From NCBI GenBank assembly GCA_900155495.1, contig FTLJ01000434.1, positions 1 through 64,000 on the forward strand: a stretch of 64,000 nt of DNA. The letters run 5' to 3'. Below, piece by piece: positions 46,444 to 58,705 of the stretch. This stretch comes from Porogramme epimiltina. Lineage: Eukaryota; Basidiomycota; Agaricomycetes; Polyporales; Polyporaceae. Each line of letters begins with the position of its first letter. Position 1 is the stretch's first letter. The notes under the pieces are model-generated. The model was not told the DNA's origin. It saw only the letters and a list, made by a program, of their open reading frames with translations, and ran no database searches. Made by a program: the position numbers and the translations under genes.

Positions 46444-47973
46444 TCATGGGCTCGCGACCTTTCTTCTCTTCTTCGGCTTCTCGTCGTCGCCATCTACACC
46501 GTCTCCCTCCGCCTCCTTTGCATTTGCCTCCTTGACCTTCTTCGCGCGAGACTTTGGCTTGGCGACACTAGCGTCGCCCGCGTCCGCAGGCCGATTCCGG
46601 CTCAACGAGCGGGTGCGCGGCGGCTTCGCGGGTGTCTTCTTCGGCGCGTCCGCCGCCTCCACCTCACGGTCCGAGTCCGAGATCGTCGCCTTGCTCTTCG
46701 GTGCGCGGCCGCGCCGTTTCGCTGTTGCAGGCGCCGACTTGACCGACCGCGCGTCGTCGTCCTCTCCGTCCGTGCCAGGGACGACCTTCGAGTCCGGAAC
46801 GCGCGCGCGCCGTTTCGCTGCACTCGCGCTGGGGGTGGCTTGTACTTTGGACTTGGGTGGGCGCCCGCGACCGCGCGCACTGCCTGCCACGCTCGCAGTC
46901 TCGTCCACGTCCATAGCGTCGGCGCCAAGGTCGGATTTCGCCTTCGCCTTGCCCTTGCCCTTCGCACGGGCCTTGCCGGACGTGCTCGCAGACTTGCCAA
47001 CGATCTCGTCCATGCCGCTGTCCGACCCGCCCTCGCTCTCCTCGTCGTCTGTGGTTGCCTCCTTCAAATTCATGCTTCTTGGGCGTTTACGCATGGACCG
47101 TGCGCCGCGCGGCAATTGTGCGCGGATGCCGTGACAGTTGAGACGGAGGCACGAGACCAACTTGTCTTCGTGGGGGGTTGAGTCGGCACGGAATCGGGCA
47201 CGCCTGATGTCCGTCTGTGCATATACGAGACGAGGTAAGCGCGGGTTCTCTTAGAGATAGGTAGAGAGACGTGCCGTGTGTTTGCCCTCATAGCACCACC
47301 CGTCTGGTGGGCCCTGGTCACCATCGCCTTCAACGATCTTGCCACAGCAACCCCAGAGGGTCTCGAAGGTCGCGCCAACGGTGTTCGGCGCACGGTTCGC
47401 GCGCTTGGCCGCACTGACGCGCTCGACCTCAGCGCTCTCGTCGTCGTGCGGCACAAGGCAGGAGCGGTCGTCATTCTCGACTTCAACGAAGTCTTTGTGG
47501 CACCGCACACAGTGCATCTTGAGCGGGGGCGCGAGCTCCGCGAAGAAGCCAGCAAGCGCGGGGAGCGCGTCCGGTTCGCAGGTGGGGATGCGCGAGAGTA
47601 TGTACGCGTGCATTGTCTTGGGTGGGATCATTGCGAGGTGGGCTGTGAGTGACTCCACCGTTGGCTCGGGGGGAACGAAGACAGGGTTGGGGGCGATCGC
47701 GGTCAAGGTGTTACCACCGATCGAGCCGCGGCGGGTGGGGGAGGCGTTGCGCTCTTCCAGGGACATCCGAGAGATCTTTGTTGTGGGCGAGGCCGAGCGC
47801 ACCTTCGCGTTCGTTGCCGAGCCCGAGTCAACTGAAGGGGATGGTGTACGGAGCTGCACATTCTTGTCCGCCTTAGAGGAGGGCGACTGATTGGAGGTGG
47901 ATGCGGAGGGTGAAGGGGGGAGCGGCACCGTTTCCGGGGGCGGTTGTGGTTGTTTCCGGAAGAAACTGAACAT
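46444..47973 (-). CDS. Cys/His-rich putative zinc-binding protein with AT-hook-like tail
   Basis: Two exons (47275-47973, 46444-47214) give about 489 aa. The intron 47215-47274 appears to use a GC donor (GCACGT...GCACAG), the only choice that keeps phase. The N-terminal ~120 residues are a Ser/Pro-rich linker. The middle has MHCVRCHKDFVEVENDD, CLVPHDDES, LWGCCGKIVEGDG, GWCYEGKHT and CLRLNCHG, a spaced Cys/His array suggesting one or two zinc sites that continue across the intron. The C-terminal half is Lys/Arg/Ala-rich with AT-hook-like cores (GRGRPPKSK, RGRAPKSK) and nuclear-localisation runs (EKPKKRRK). A nuclear DNA- or chromatin-associated role is inferred. Family not recognised. Confidence 0.6.
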
Positions 47974-48433
47974 ACTGATTGGTTGAAATGGAGTATATGC
48001 AGAGAGTGTGGATTGCGTCTGAGCAAAATACAGATAGTAGCGGAAGAGAGAGAGAGGGAGAAGAGAGCGAAGCGAGCTATCGCAGCGAGCCTATTGAGGT
48101 CAGGGCGCAAAGCAAAGCGTGGGAAGGTCCGAGGAGCGAGGCGTCACAGCCAACACGCGTTCGTCACACCCATGACGCGTGTATCCCGCCCTACGACGAC
48201 GCGCGTAGGACGCATGTAGGGCGAGTGCGGGCGCGTGTACACAGCATACGCCGCGTCCGGTCCGTGGTCAATTGAGGGTCTGTCCGAAAAACACCGGTAC
48301 CCCGATCAATCCCATCTGTGGAAGGCTACAAATGACTCTATAACTATTCAATAGCATGAAGTCTGAAGACGATATGGTACACGGGTTCCAGTCTATTTAT
48401 GAGATAATGATACAACGGGAGCAGAAAAGGATC
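47974..48433. other. Intergenic region
   Basis: About 460 bp; promoter of the Cys/His gene and 3' flank of ORC4. No gene seen. Confidence 0.4.
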
Positions 48434-51410
48434 CTATGACTTCGTGAACCACTTCTTGAGATTCAATTGTCCAATCTTTTCAACGGCGGTCTTCACCGCG
48501 AACCTATCGACGACACTACGATGAAGCGCAAACTCCCTCGAGATGCTAGCGGCAGGAGCTGCCGCTGCTGAGAAGATGCGTAAATCCATGAGCCTTTCGA
48601 AAGCCTGCGGGAAGATCAGTTCTAGCATCCAGGTTGGTAGTATCAAGTACGACATACTGAGAACAGCACCTCGCGGCTGCAACGCACCATGCCGACACCG
48701 CCGCCGGCGACTTGAACAGGTGCAGACTGTGACGTGCGCACTTGGTTCTTGAAGGCGTCGTAAAGCATCTCGAATGTGAAAGTATCGTGGCCAGAGGTCT
48801 GCGCATGCACAGATGCGATGAGAAGGCAGACAGCAGGGTATGGAAGAGCTATCAATAAGGAGGTTCAGCTTTCACTTTCTTGATCGAATTTCATGAAAAC
48901 ATACCATGCAGTGGAGGATAGCGGGTTGGGCATCGCTGGCGACTGATGGCGCTGTCGAGTTTGGCCGGCGTAGGGTATGGTGACGCGGGGGTAAGCTCCA
49001 GCGTAAGACACGTCTTCGGACATGATCAGCCTGTGTTGAAGCAGGTAGAACGGAAGACTCACCATGATACGTCGGAACATCTGGAAATCCCTAGTGAGGG
49101 AATAGGTCTCCCTCAGGGCCTCCATGACAGAGTCATTGCCCACAAACTTCTCTGTCGCACCCTCCCATAGACTTCTCCACTCCAAACCTTCTGCTTCGAC
49201 GCTGTCTTCACTTCCGAGCGGCGCGCAAAGGACTGCATTCGCGAGTGCCACCCAATGTTGGACACGCGCTGGGCATGCTGTCCTGATCATTCGTCCCGAG
49301 AATCGACTCTTAACGCGCTTCTCGAGTAGGTTGAGTGTATCCACGCGCGAGGTGACGCCCACGACTGCCATCCCGCTCCCCGTACCGGCGCCCGTGCCCG
49401 CCCGGCACGCCTGTGCTGTGTCGAGCAAGCAGTAGAGCAGTGCTTGCCGTGCGTGACCCGCGAAGAGGTCGAAGCCCTCAAGAACGAGGATTGTGGGCCG
49501 GGGGAGCGTCGGGATCATGGAGATGAGCGCGAGGAGATGAGCGGGTGGTGGGAGGGTGATGATGGGCTTGGGGGCGTCCGATGCGGAAGACGGGTCAGGT
49601 AATGTTACAAACGGGTTCTCGTCGTCGTCCGCGTCCGGACCCTCATCGTGCTCATCTAAAGCAGGGACGTCTAGCTCGACGTCATCCCTATCTGGGTTTT
49701 CTGCCTCCGTTTCGTCCACATCCGTCTCATCCGAGGACAAGAAGGATTGCCCCGTTTGTTGGGCGAGTTGCCAGGCGATCTCTCGGATAGCGAGACGGTC
49801 GTTGGACTGACTGTAACCCGATAGGCGGATTACAATTGGGTTGGAGGGAAGCGATGCAATGGCACGCTCAACCATCTACAGGACTTTCAGTACTGAGCCA
49901 TAACAAACTGGACCCGAAGGGGACGCACCTGGGTCTTGCCACTACCACTAGGTCCGATTAACATGCAACTGTTGCCCTCGCCTCTCACGACGGAACCCAT
50001 GAGCAATTCGCTAAGTTGTTCGTACGCAGCAGTATTCGTAGGTGGATAGTCCTCGCCATAAAGCTCAATTTCATCGAGGTCCGGCGGCTGCTGAAGGGAC
50101 TTCAAAATCGCGCGTTTTTGACGTTCTAAGTATGGGTGGAGGTAGTCGGGCAAAACGTGCGTGCTTTTATTGGGGGAGGCGAGAGCCTGACCACGTAGAC
50201 GCCTGGATGGAGTCGTAGTAGCGACCTTGCGGGGTGTCCGAGAAGGTGATTCAGGGCCCTGAGGGAGCGAAACACGGGATGCAAGGGGTGGAGGGGACGG
50301 TGTCCTTGTAGAGCGTTTCGCTGGCGAGGGAACATTGCGCTTCCCAGGACTGGCTGAAGGGAATGCTGCTGGTAGACGCGGTGTGCCTAGAGGTGGAAGG
50401 TGAACGGATGATCGAGGGGCGGGCGAACCAAGATCCCGCCTGGCAGTATTGAGTAAACGTCGCGGAGTGGTAATCTCTACCGAATGAAGGAACATGCGAG
50501 GAGTCCCCGCTCCACTGGCCGTGGTTCTAGAAGGCGTTGAAGGACGTGCAATTGCTTTCTTTAACGGTGTAAGGAGGAGCTCATCGTCAGAGCTCTCATC
50601 GTCATCCCCAGTCTCTGAGAGAGTAAGTGCTTGGGGTTTCGCCGTTGACGTTGCGTTTGTTGTACCCGATTGCACGGTCTTCCTAGTCCCAGCTCTTCCG
50701 CTCCTTCTGGTCCTTGGGCTTGGACTTGGCGAGGCATGAGACTGCAGGGGTGGTTGCTCTTCGCTCAGATGGGGCGAGTCAGCGGAAGCTTCGACCTCCG
50801 GTTCAGGCGATTTCACCCGCCTTGTTCGGCGAGGTCGGCTGCCCTCGGCGACTTCAACAATTTGTGTCTGTACAGGTCCACTGTTCATAATAGCATTGGC
50901 ATTACGAAGACTGCACTCACTGTCTTTGGCCTGCTCCGTTTCTGAGGTGCCGCTTGGTCGCCCTCCTCCACAGTAGGTAAACCGGCTGTACGCAAAGGGT
51001 TTTCTGAAGTTGTGTTTGGAGACACCTCTGACTAGGGTATATAATAGTGTTAGCAAAAGTATGCACAGCTAAAGGCGGATACGCACCTTCTTCGAGCGGC
51101 CCCTCCTAAGAGGAACACTTGGCCCAGGCTCTGACACACCGCTCCCCTCTCCTGCCACCTTGCGAACCCGAGCAGTCGACCGTGACGGCGGCTTGGCGGC
51201 AACGGGTCTAGCAGGTACAGGTTCCTCAATTGGCTTTGGTACTTCTTCGTTTTCAGCGACTGCACGGCGTCTAGTTTTCCTGGCTGGAGGTGCGTCCGCG
51301 GTTGGGTCGTCGGGGTGGTCCGTGAGTGTAGCGGCAGCTCTTGTTCTTCTGCGCACTGGTAGTTGCTCTTCATTTCTGCTCACAGCATCAGCTTTGCGTT
51401 TTGGTGCCAT
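48434..51410 (-). CDS. ORC4: Origin recognition complex subunit 4
   Basis: Seven exons (51087-51410, 50921-51031, 49929-50867, 49063-49875, 48905-49013, 48658-48848, 48434-48604) with GT-AG introns of 49-56 bp and matching phases give 885 aa. The first ~370 residues are a basic, disordered Ser/Pro/Arg-rich extension (yeast Orc4 is 529 aa in total). The AAA+ domain follows: Walker A GPSGSGKT at ~447-455, Walker-B region TILVLEGFDLF at ~586 (the usual Asp-Glu pair reads Glu-Gly), VTSRVDTLNLLEKRVKSRFS sensor/arginine region, and winged-helix blocks ALPYPAVCLLIASVHA and GHDTFTFEMLYDAFKNQV. It is part of ORC, which marks replication origins. The start at 51410 (MAPKRKADAV) is the first ATG. Confidence 0.85.
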
Positions 51411-51521
51411 TTTCAGTTTGTGGGGAAGAGTGGGTAGTCGGCAAGCACTGAGAGGTGGAAGGACAAGATGATGCTCGACTGAACGCGGGGTGCCAGCCGA
51501 AGCCACAATCGCGAAGAGTCA

Positions 51522-51548
51522 CACGTGACAGTCGCGTGACAGACGCGT
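51522..51548. promoter_or_regulatory. CACGTG E-box and ACGCGT (MCB-type) box upstream of ORC4
   Basis: CACGTG at 51522-51527 and ACGCGT at 51543-51548 lie 112-138 bp before the ORC4 ATG. ACGCGT is the MluI cell-cycle box bound by Swi6/Mbp1-type factors in fungi, which drive G1/S expression of replication genes. Motif and target fit, but binding is not shown. Confidence 0.45.
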
Positions 51549-53309
51549 CGTCCCTCGTGATTCGTCGCGATGCCCCGGCGCAACGGATCAACGCGACCTG
51601 GCTCCCCTCTGTTTCAGTCTTCTTCCGACCCAAACGAACTGTGCAACTGCCGCAAAGTGGCGAATCGAGGCCGTATGGGTACCCTAGACAGTCATTTGTA
51701 TTATAAAACTTTCCGGGCCTCATACACTACTATTATAGCCCCTCTTACACTCAGCATACTTCGTGCACGGCCATGAAACACTACACAGAGGAAACAAGAG
51801 GAATCAAACCAAGGTAGATGCCCGTCTCTGTGTGACAGGGGTGAACTATCAATAAGGTCCATGAATATTGCATAGGGGCCGGATGCAACCTGAAAAGTAT
51901 TGCAACGTTTCCTCGTATGTTTAGAGTCAACACGGAAGTATGTGTTGACTAAATCATGGTATCCGGCACGGACCAAGTACAAGCAATCCACGAGGAAGTG
52001 TGTCTGCAAAACAAGCCCGTCGCCGTACAACCGCTAGGCCGCATACATCCGACAACCCACTTGTCAGTCCATCCAAAGGCACCGACACGTGCACATGGCC
52101 GATGTCAACCTCCTCCGTAAAGTTCATAGCATGTCCCACTGCCGAACGTCTTTGGATGTCATACTCACCCACAGACGTCGACAGCAGGATTCTCCCCACG
52201 CTCCAGGCGCGGAAATGGCATGCCTCGATCCCCTATCATCTTCTGCGGCTCTGAAACGAGAGGACGGTGAGAAGCGGCAAGGGTGCAGGGTAGGCGGCTG
52301 GCGTACCTACAACCGTCCTTCAAGTCGGCCTTCGTCGTGTCTCTGCAGCGACATGACGAGCTTGAAGCGCGACATCCAGAGGGACCATTGAGGTTTGGGG
52401 AGTGCTGACGGAGGGAGATAGCAGAACACTTGAGACCGGTTGCGGCGAGGGAGGGTTGAATGGGTGGGTTGGGGTACGGGACCTTTCAAAGACCGAGAAC
52501 GTCCGGCGGACGAGTAGGATGGAACCAAAAGCGGAGCATTGAGATTTAGTTGGGTGCGCCGCAGGTGTAACTTCGTGGTTTGGTTGAAGGAGAGGCTGCT
52601 TGTGTCTGGGGGTTTATATATGCCTTAGGGCCAAACGAGGCTGACATCGTCACTGCCAGTTTTCAGCCGCCAATCTCTTCACACACGACTAGCCTCTGCG
52701 GCAGTATGGAGGCACTACATTGAGTGAAGCTACAGGTATTTGCAGCCGTGACCATTAAGATGATTGCGGTGCGAATCTACGGTGCTCAGTACCGCAGGTG
52801 ACAAAAGAGTAGCTATACTAAGGACTTACCTCCTGTATAGCTTCGATGTAGCCTAAAGGCGCATACCCAGTCTAAATATTGCTCGCCATCACACAGAACG
52901 AACACTGCAAAAGTTACCTAGCCAACTGACACGGTTGTTGTCCTCACAAACGGGGGCAAACGATGAACATCGCCTGTTGAGAGAGTGGGAGAAGATATGT
53001 GACCATTTGCGTACATATTACGCCTGTCGTCTTACAGCTAATATTGCGGAACGTCGAGAGCCTTTACCCCTCCACACTTGGAGCACAGCTCCATATTTAA
53101 TGTAGCGTGCTTCGCGTGAAGATGGGCAGGTCACTTCAGCACGCATACCTTACTTTCATCGTTGTTGGGGTTTCCTCCACAGTTAATAACACCACGGGGG
53201 GTCTTGTCCTTGTGTAAAAGCTCGAGTTGTAATTGGTGAGCAGTAGAAAGAGATACTGACGAAACGATTCAGGTTGCGCCTTGACTCCCTCCCATCCATA
53301 TTGCAGCCA
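51549..53309. other. Intergenic region with one weak gene candidate
   Basis: About 1.75 kb. The only gene-like signal is on the minus strand around 52308-52625: a TATA-type GGCATATATAAACC (about 52611-52624) is followed by a C/T-rich leader, an ATG near 52543, and an open stretch (52307-52528). A GTACGCC...TTTCAG pair then leads to further open sequence at about 52170-52250. Start and frame do not connect cleanly, so no CDS is called. Nothing is seen in 52700-53300. Confidence 0.3.
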
Positions 53310-53713
53310 CTAAACGACTCCAACGCCTAATAACGCAGCGCTGCTCTTGATGCCACGCCCGCGCGCAGCGGCTAGACTGATAGCTAAACAGCTGAGGAGG
53401 AATCCGGTAAATCTGTGGAACAGCATCAGCGCGTTGCGACAGCTGTAGGCTGGCGAAGTACTTGCCGGAAGAAAGCCACTCGTGACAAGGAACGCTCCTC
53501 AAATGCGGTGCGAGAAGATGCAAAGATCGAGCGCAAGACCGCTGGAGTCACTGGAATTCGGCTACGATTGGGAGACGGCGGCGGTAAGGGGGCATTTGAG
53601 GGTGCGCCTGGGGTGCTCGGCACGTAAACGGAGTTGGGGTGTGTCGCAGTCGGGGTATTATGGAACGTAGAGGGCGTGGGGGTAATAGAGGAGGAAGACG
53701 AGAGATTGCTCAT
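53310..53713 (-). CDS. Small single-helix membrane protein
   Basis: Exons 53466-53713 and 53310-53412 with a 53-bp intron (53413-53465) give 116 aa. The donor is a perfect GCAAGT (GC-AG class), and this phase restores a membrane helix: FTGFLLSCLAISLAAARG, then GIKSSAALLGVGVV and stop. A GT donor 3 nt downstream gives a longer, composition-random tail instead. The N-terminal ~55 residues are Ser/Thr/Pro-rich (low complexity), followed by a conserved-looking stretch RSIFASSRTAFEERSLSR. Family not recognised. It lies head-to-head with RAT1, 261 bp between starts. Confidence 0.5.
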
Positions 53714-53974
53714 TGCGGACGTGGGGTAGAGTCAGGATTGCGCATGGACGAGTCAACGATTTCCTGCAGAGCCTCGACAAGAAGTTTCAAGTCGACAACG
53801 CGGTGCCGTCCTCTTCCCCCGCACGGCCGACGCGCCTGTTCCTCGATCGAGTGCCAGCGCTTCTGCGCTTACATGATGTTCCCCCAGCGGCCAATGCTTG
53901 CACCTCCACCTCATCCTCTATCCACCACCACCCCCGCTCTCATTTCGCCTACGTGAGCCTCGCCGAACACAAAC

Positions 53975-56900
53975 ATGGTGCGTAAACTTGCCATGTCATC
54001 TCGTATTGTCTTCTAATTTGATGTGAAGGGTGTTCCGGCCCTCTTTCGTTGGCTTAGTAGAAAGTACCCTAAAATCAGTTCGTCCCCCTCTTTTGCAGGT
54101 TGCTGCCCTCTCCTTACCCTCAGTATAGTCTCCCCCGTCATCGAGGCAGAAGAAGTCAAGATTCAGGATGCCGACGGAAACGACGTCGCTGTCCCAGTCA
54201 ACATCACAGATCCGAATCCCAACGGTGCTGAGTTCGACAATCTCTACCTCGACATGAACGGAATTGTGAGCCAGTCCAACGTCTGACCTATCACTGCGTT
54301 CTAATCTCATTTCAGGTCCACCCCTGTACACACCCAGACGGCAAGGTGAGGTGGCGCGCTCTTACTCTTTCGTTCTCTCGCTAATATTTGCTGTTACCAG
54401 CCCGCCCCCGAGACGGAGGAGGAGATGATGGTCGAGATTTTCAAGTACACTGAACGTGTTGTCAACATGGTCCGACCCCGTCGGCTGCTTTTCATGGCCA
54501 TTGGTAAGCCCTATTCTACAAGTAGTAGCGCGTCACCTCACCCGGCCGCGTCTAACGTAGACGGCGTGGCTCCCCGCGCGAAGATGAACCAACAACGTTC
54601 ACGTCGTTTCCGTTCCTCTCAGGAGGCTAAGGAGAAGGAGGATGCGCGAAAGGAGTCAATTGCAATGTGGGAAGGTATGTTTTTGTTTGAGACCCCTATT
54701 CCCAGATCTCATTACAGTACTCCCTAGCTATGGGCAAAACTTTGACCGAGGACGAGAAGAACAAGAAAGCCTGGGATAGTAATGCCATCACACCCGGTAC
54801 TCCGTTTATGGATTTATTGGCGGCATCACTTCGGTACTGGGTAGTTTTGAAGATGAATACTGATCCAGGCTGGAAAGATGTATGTCTAACTCGTCGTTCT
54901 TTGTGCATTGGCCTAACCTCCGCCCAGCTTCAAGTCATCATATCAGACGCCAGCGTCCCCGGTGAGGGCGAACACAAGATCATGGATTTTATTCGTCGTC
55001 AACGCACTAACCCTGGTCACGACGCGAACACTCGCCACGTCATTTATGGTCTGGTATGTATTCTATTCCCCAGATATGTCTTCTAGCTTTGACTAACCGG
55101 ATGGTAGGATGCGGACCTCATCATGCTTTCTCTCGCTACTCACGAACCTCACTTCCGCGTCCTCCGAGAGGACGTCTTCCACCAAGAAGGAAGCCGCACA
55201 GCATGCCGCATTTGCGGACAAGAGGGGCACTATGCAGCGCAGTGTACCGGAACGAAGGCGGAAATAAAAAAGACTCCGCCGGAGAAGAAACCGTTCATAT
55301 GGCTCGATGTTGCAGTACTTCGAGAGTATCTCGAGGTAGAACTAAACGTGCCCCAGGTGCCGTTCCCGTTCAATTTTGAGCAGGCCATAGACGATTGGGT
55401 GCTTTTGATATTCTTCGTCGGAAACGACTTTTTACCTCATCTACCTTCCCTTGAGATTCGTGAAGGCGCGATTGACACTCTGCTAAAGATTTGGCGGAGT
55501 GAGCTCCCGCGCATGGGTGGCTATATAACCAACCATGGCAAGCTCGAAATGTCGAGAGCCCAGATCATTCTTGAGGGACTGGCGAGGCGAGAGGACGACA
55601 TTTTCCGGCGAAGGCGTGAAGGTGGGTCTATGCCTGCTTCGGTGTTCCTCCAAATCGATACTAAAGAGGTTGTGTAGCCGAGGAACGCCAGGATCAGAAT
55701 GCGAAACGCCGCAAGATTGAGAAGGAGCTGGGGTCTAATGGTGGTTCTGTCGGACCTTCTTCATCCCTTAACCTCACTGCTGCCCCCACTGCCCCCGGTT
55801 CTCTCCCTGCACGTCCCGACTTTGCCGCCAAGGCCGACAGTATAGGCCTAGGCGGTCCGAAGACCGCCGAAACCTCACTCTATGCCCCAACTGCTGTTCA
55901 AGCCCTTGCAGGCTCGAACCGCGACGTCGTCGCGAACAGGGCCGCCATTCGTTTAGCGAATATGAGTGCGGCTGAGGTGCTCAAGGCCGAGATGGCCGCG
56001 CTCATACCTGTGAAAAAATCGTCACGATCGTCGACGACCACCTCTGTCCCCCCTGCTGCCTCCCCGAAATCGCCTGCCGTAAAGTCCCCGAGTGGCCCGA
56101 TTCCACTGCCCATCACGAGTGCCGAGGATGTCGAGATCCCGGGTCTCGGCGGTCTGACGTCCGTGGCCTCGAGCAGCCACTCTGAGACGAACATGTCTGT
56201 CGAGCCCCCACCCGCCGCCGAGAACGGCACCGAAGTCGAACCTGCAGGCGATGGAGCGCCCGCCGGGACCGAGGATTCCTCTATGACTGATGGGTCCGAG
56301 CCTCGAGGCGTAAAGCGCAGCATAGACGAGGCCGAAGACGAAGAAGCGGAGGATGCCGAGCCGTCAGGGCCCTCCGATGAGGAAGACGCTCCTGGGGATA
56401 AGTCGCTCGCCCTGAAGGTCAACCCTGACGGGACGGTAGAGCAAGAAGACACTGTGAAGTGGGTGTTATCATCTGCGCTGCGTGAGAGATCGATCGTTGA
56501 CCGATGTGTGCACAGGTTGTGGGAACCCGGATACAGGGAGCGGTATTACCGCCAGAAGTTTGGCGTTGAGTTCACCAATGCCGCTTTCAGGAAGCAGTGA
56601 GTCCTCTGCGCGCGGTATGTTCTCGGCAAGGCTGACCGCTTGCCGATACAGAGTCACTCGGTGCTATGTTGAGGGCATGTCATGGGTGCTGCAGTACTAT
56701 TATCAAGGGGTATGTGAACTTCCATAGTCGCGTGCATTCGATCTAATGTGTACGTCACCAGACGCCCTCGTGGCAGTGGTACTATCCCTTCCACTTCGCG
56801 CCCTTCGCTGCAGATTTCGAAGATCTCGATAAGATGAACATCCAGTTCGAGATCGGTCAGCCATTCAAGCCCTTCGAGCAGCTCATGGGTGTATTCCCAG

Positions 56901-58272
56901 CCGCGAGGTAAATCTCCTGCCCCTCTCCTGCACCTTGCGCTCATCCATATTTCACAGTCGATGGCACATTCCCACAGTCTTCCATGATCTCATGACAGAT
57001 GAGAAATCTCCTATCATTGACTTCTACCCCACTACATTCCAGATCGACATGAACGGCAAGCGTATGGCATGGCAGGGCGTCGCTCTGCTCCCCTTCATCG
57101 ACGAGAGTAGGCTCTTAGAAGCAATGACACCCCGGTATCCGGGGCTCAACGACGACGAGAAGCGGCGGAACAAGTGGGGGAACAATGTGCTCTTCGTCTT
57201 CGAAGAAAACGCTCTTTATCCCTCCTTGGAAGCGTTGTATGGCAAGCGCAAGAAAGACGAGGTACGTCTTCCTTTCCCTATACCTAGCGATATTCTCATG
57301 ACCTTACGACACCTGTAGCCGATGCCGATCAATCCAAAGCTGAGCAAAGGCATCAGTGGATCGCTATTGCCCAACCCGGATTGCATTCCGGACTCGACGT
57401 TCCCCACTCCGGTCCCGACACAGAACATGCCTGACGTCAAGAACGATCGCTCCCTCAGCGCATTTTACTTCTTCCCGAAGCAGCTCTCTCCGCACCGCTC
57501 GGTGCTCCTCCCTGGCGTGCGCCGACCGAAGCCCATTCTCAGTTCAGCAGATCTCGAAAACGCCCGCCGGGCCGGCCAGGGCCGTGGACGTGGTGGCGAC
57601 CGGGGCAACCGGGGCAACGGCAGATGGGGCCAGGGCCGCGACTTCCAGAACGGCGGAAACGGCGGGGACTGGCAAAACGGCGGCGGAAACCAGCCGCACC
57701 CTCAACAATTCGCGCCATACGGTAACGGCAGCGGTAATGGCGGTGGCTTCCCCCCGCCCTTCCAGGGACAGCGGGGGCGCGGGGGCGGACAGCAAGGGTT
57801 CGGCGGCGGACGGAACCAGTACAACGACTTCGCCCCGCCGCCTCAACGTGGCCGAGGAGGCGCGCGGGGCGGCGGCGGATTCGGCGGGCCTCCTAACGGA
57901 TACAGCAACGGGCCTGGTTCTCACGGTGGGTACGGTAATTCTGCCAACCAGGGAGGCTACGGTGGGGGAGCGCGAGGCGGGTATGGTGGCTACGGCGGAG
58001 GCGGCGGTGGCGGCGGTGGCTACGGTGGCGGCTACGGCAACCAGGGCGGCGGAGGCGGCTATAACCAGGGCGGCTACAACCAAGGTGGTGGCGGCAACGA
58101 CTATGGCGGCTATGGAGGCAACAGCGGCTTCGGCGGTTATGGCGCTCCTCCACAGAATGGCTTTGCGCAGAACGCTCCCTACGGTGGTGGGTATGGCGGC
58201 GGCGGATCCTTTGGCGCACCAGCTAGAGGCGGCTACAACAACCGTGGACGAGGTCGCGGCGGTCGCTATTGA
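53975..58272 (+). CDS. RAT1: 5'-3' exoribonuclease 2 (nuclear)
   Basis: Fourteen exons give 1202 aa: 53975-53977, 54029-54077, 54129-54265, 54316-54345, 54401-54503, 54561-54674, 54728-54879, 54928-55053, 55108-55621, 55678-56596, 56652-56709, 56762-56907, 56958-57261, 57319-58272. The first exon is only ATG. XRN core: [69 protein letters not shown] and [24 protein letters not shown] knuckle ([14 protein letters not shown]) and C-terminal tower/tail blocks ([16 protein letters not shown]) follow. The last ~230 residues are an RGG/Gly-Asn-Tyr-rich tail. It degrades RNA from 5'-monophosphate ends and drives Pol II termination and rRNA processing. A partial copy of the 3' end occurs at 62222-63080. 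Confidence 0.92.
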
Positions 58273-58705
58273 ACTGTACATTCTACGGTTCTCACGGATT
58301 GGGTCTATCTGTAGCACTACCTTATAATTCTTCTCCCTATTTATGCCTACCCACATGTACACCAGACTATGTACACACATAGCTAGTACAGGATTGCGAT
58401 CGAGTTCGACGTTGAGAACAGTATACACGAGCACACTCGACGTCGAGCGCAGTATGCATGGACACACATCATCGATGATGAGTCTTGAGTTACACGTCTC
58501 GAAGATATTTGCCAATACGTATACATAACTTGATGAGATATCGCGACAGTACAGCAACGGTTATTCGAAGACACTACGTGTGCATGAGACCTGGGGCGCC
58601 GGATCTAGCATAGAAATACACCGGTACTTTGTAAACTTCTTTTTCCCTCTCAACGTTCATTTCCACTTCCTAAAACAGTCTGCTGTCGCGTCGGGAGGGC
58701 GCGGC
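58273..58705. other. Convergent 3' region RAT1 / 683-aa gene
   Basis: 433 bp of 3' flank. The stretch from about 58480 to 58620 (TTTGCCAATACGTATACATAA and neighbours) is repeated at about 63140-63265, defining part of the duplicated segment. No gene. Confidence 0.55.

Noticed and set aside
52308..52543. Gene with TATA box on the minus strand
   Set aside because: The ATG and the open stretch are in different frames and no splice solution joins them convincingly; left as a weak candidate inside the intergenic entry.
19536..58272. The idea that the RNA-related genes (eIF3m, virilizer, SNRNP40, Arb1-like, RAT1) form one cluster-encoded system
   Set aside because: They are mixed with unrelated housekeeping genes on both strands with separate promoters; co-location alone is weak evidence.
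57356..58557. Long alternative frames on both strands over the RAT1 Gly-rich tail (323 and 337 codons)
   Set aside because: Composition (Thr/Ala/Val runs) is the shadow of a GGN/GGY repeat; RAT1's own frame explains the sequence.
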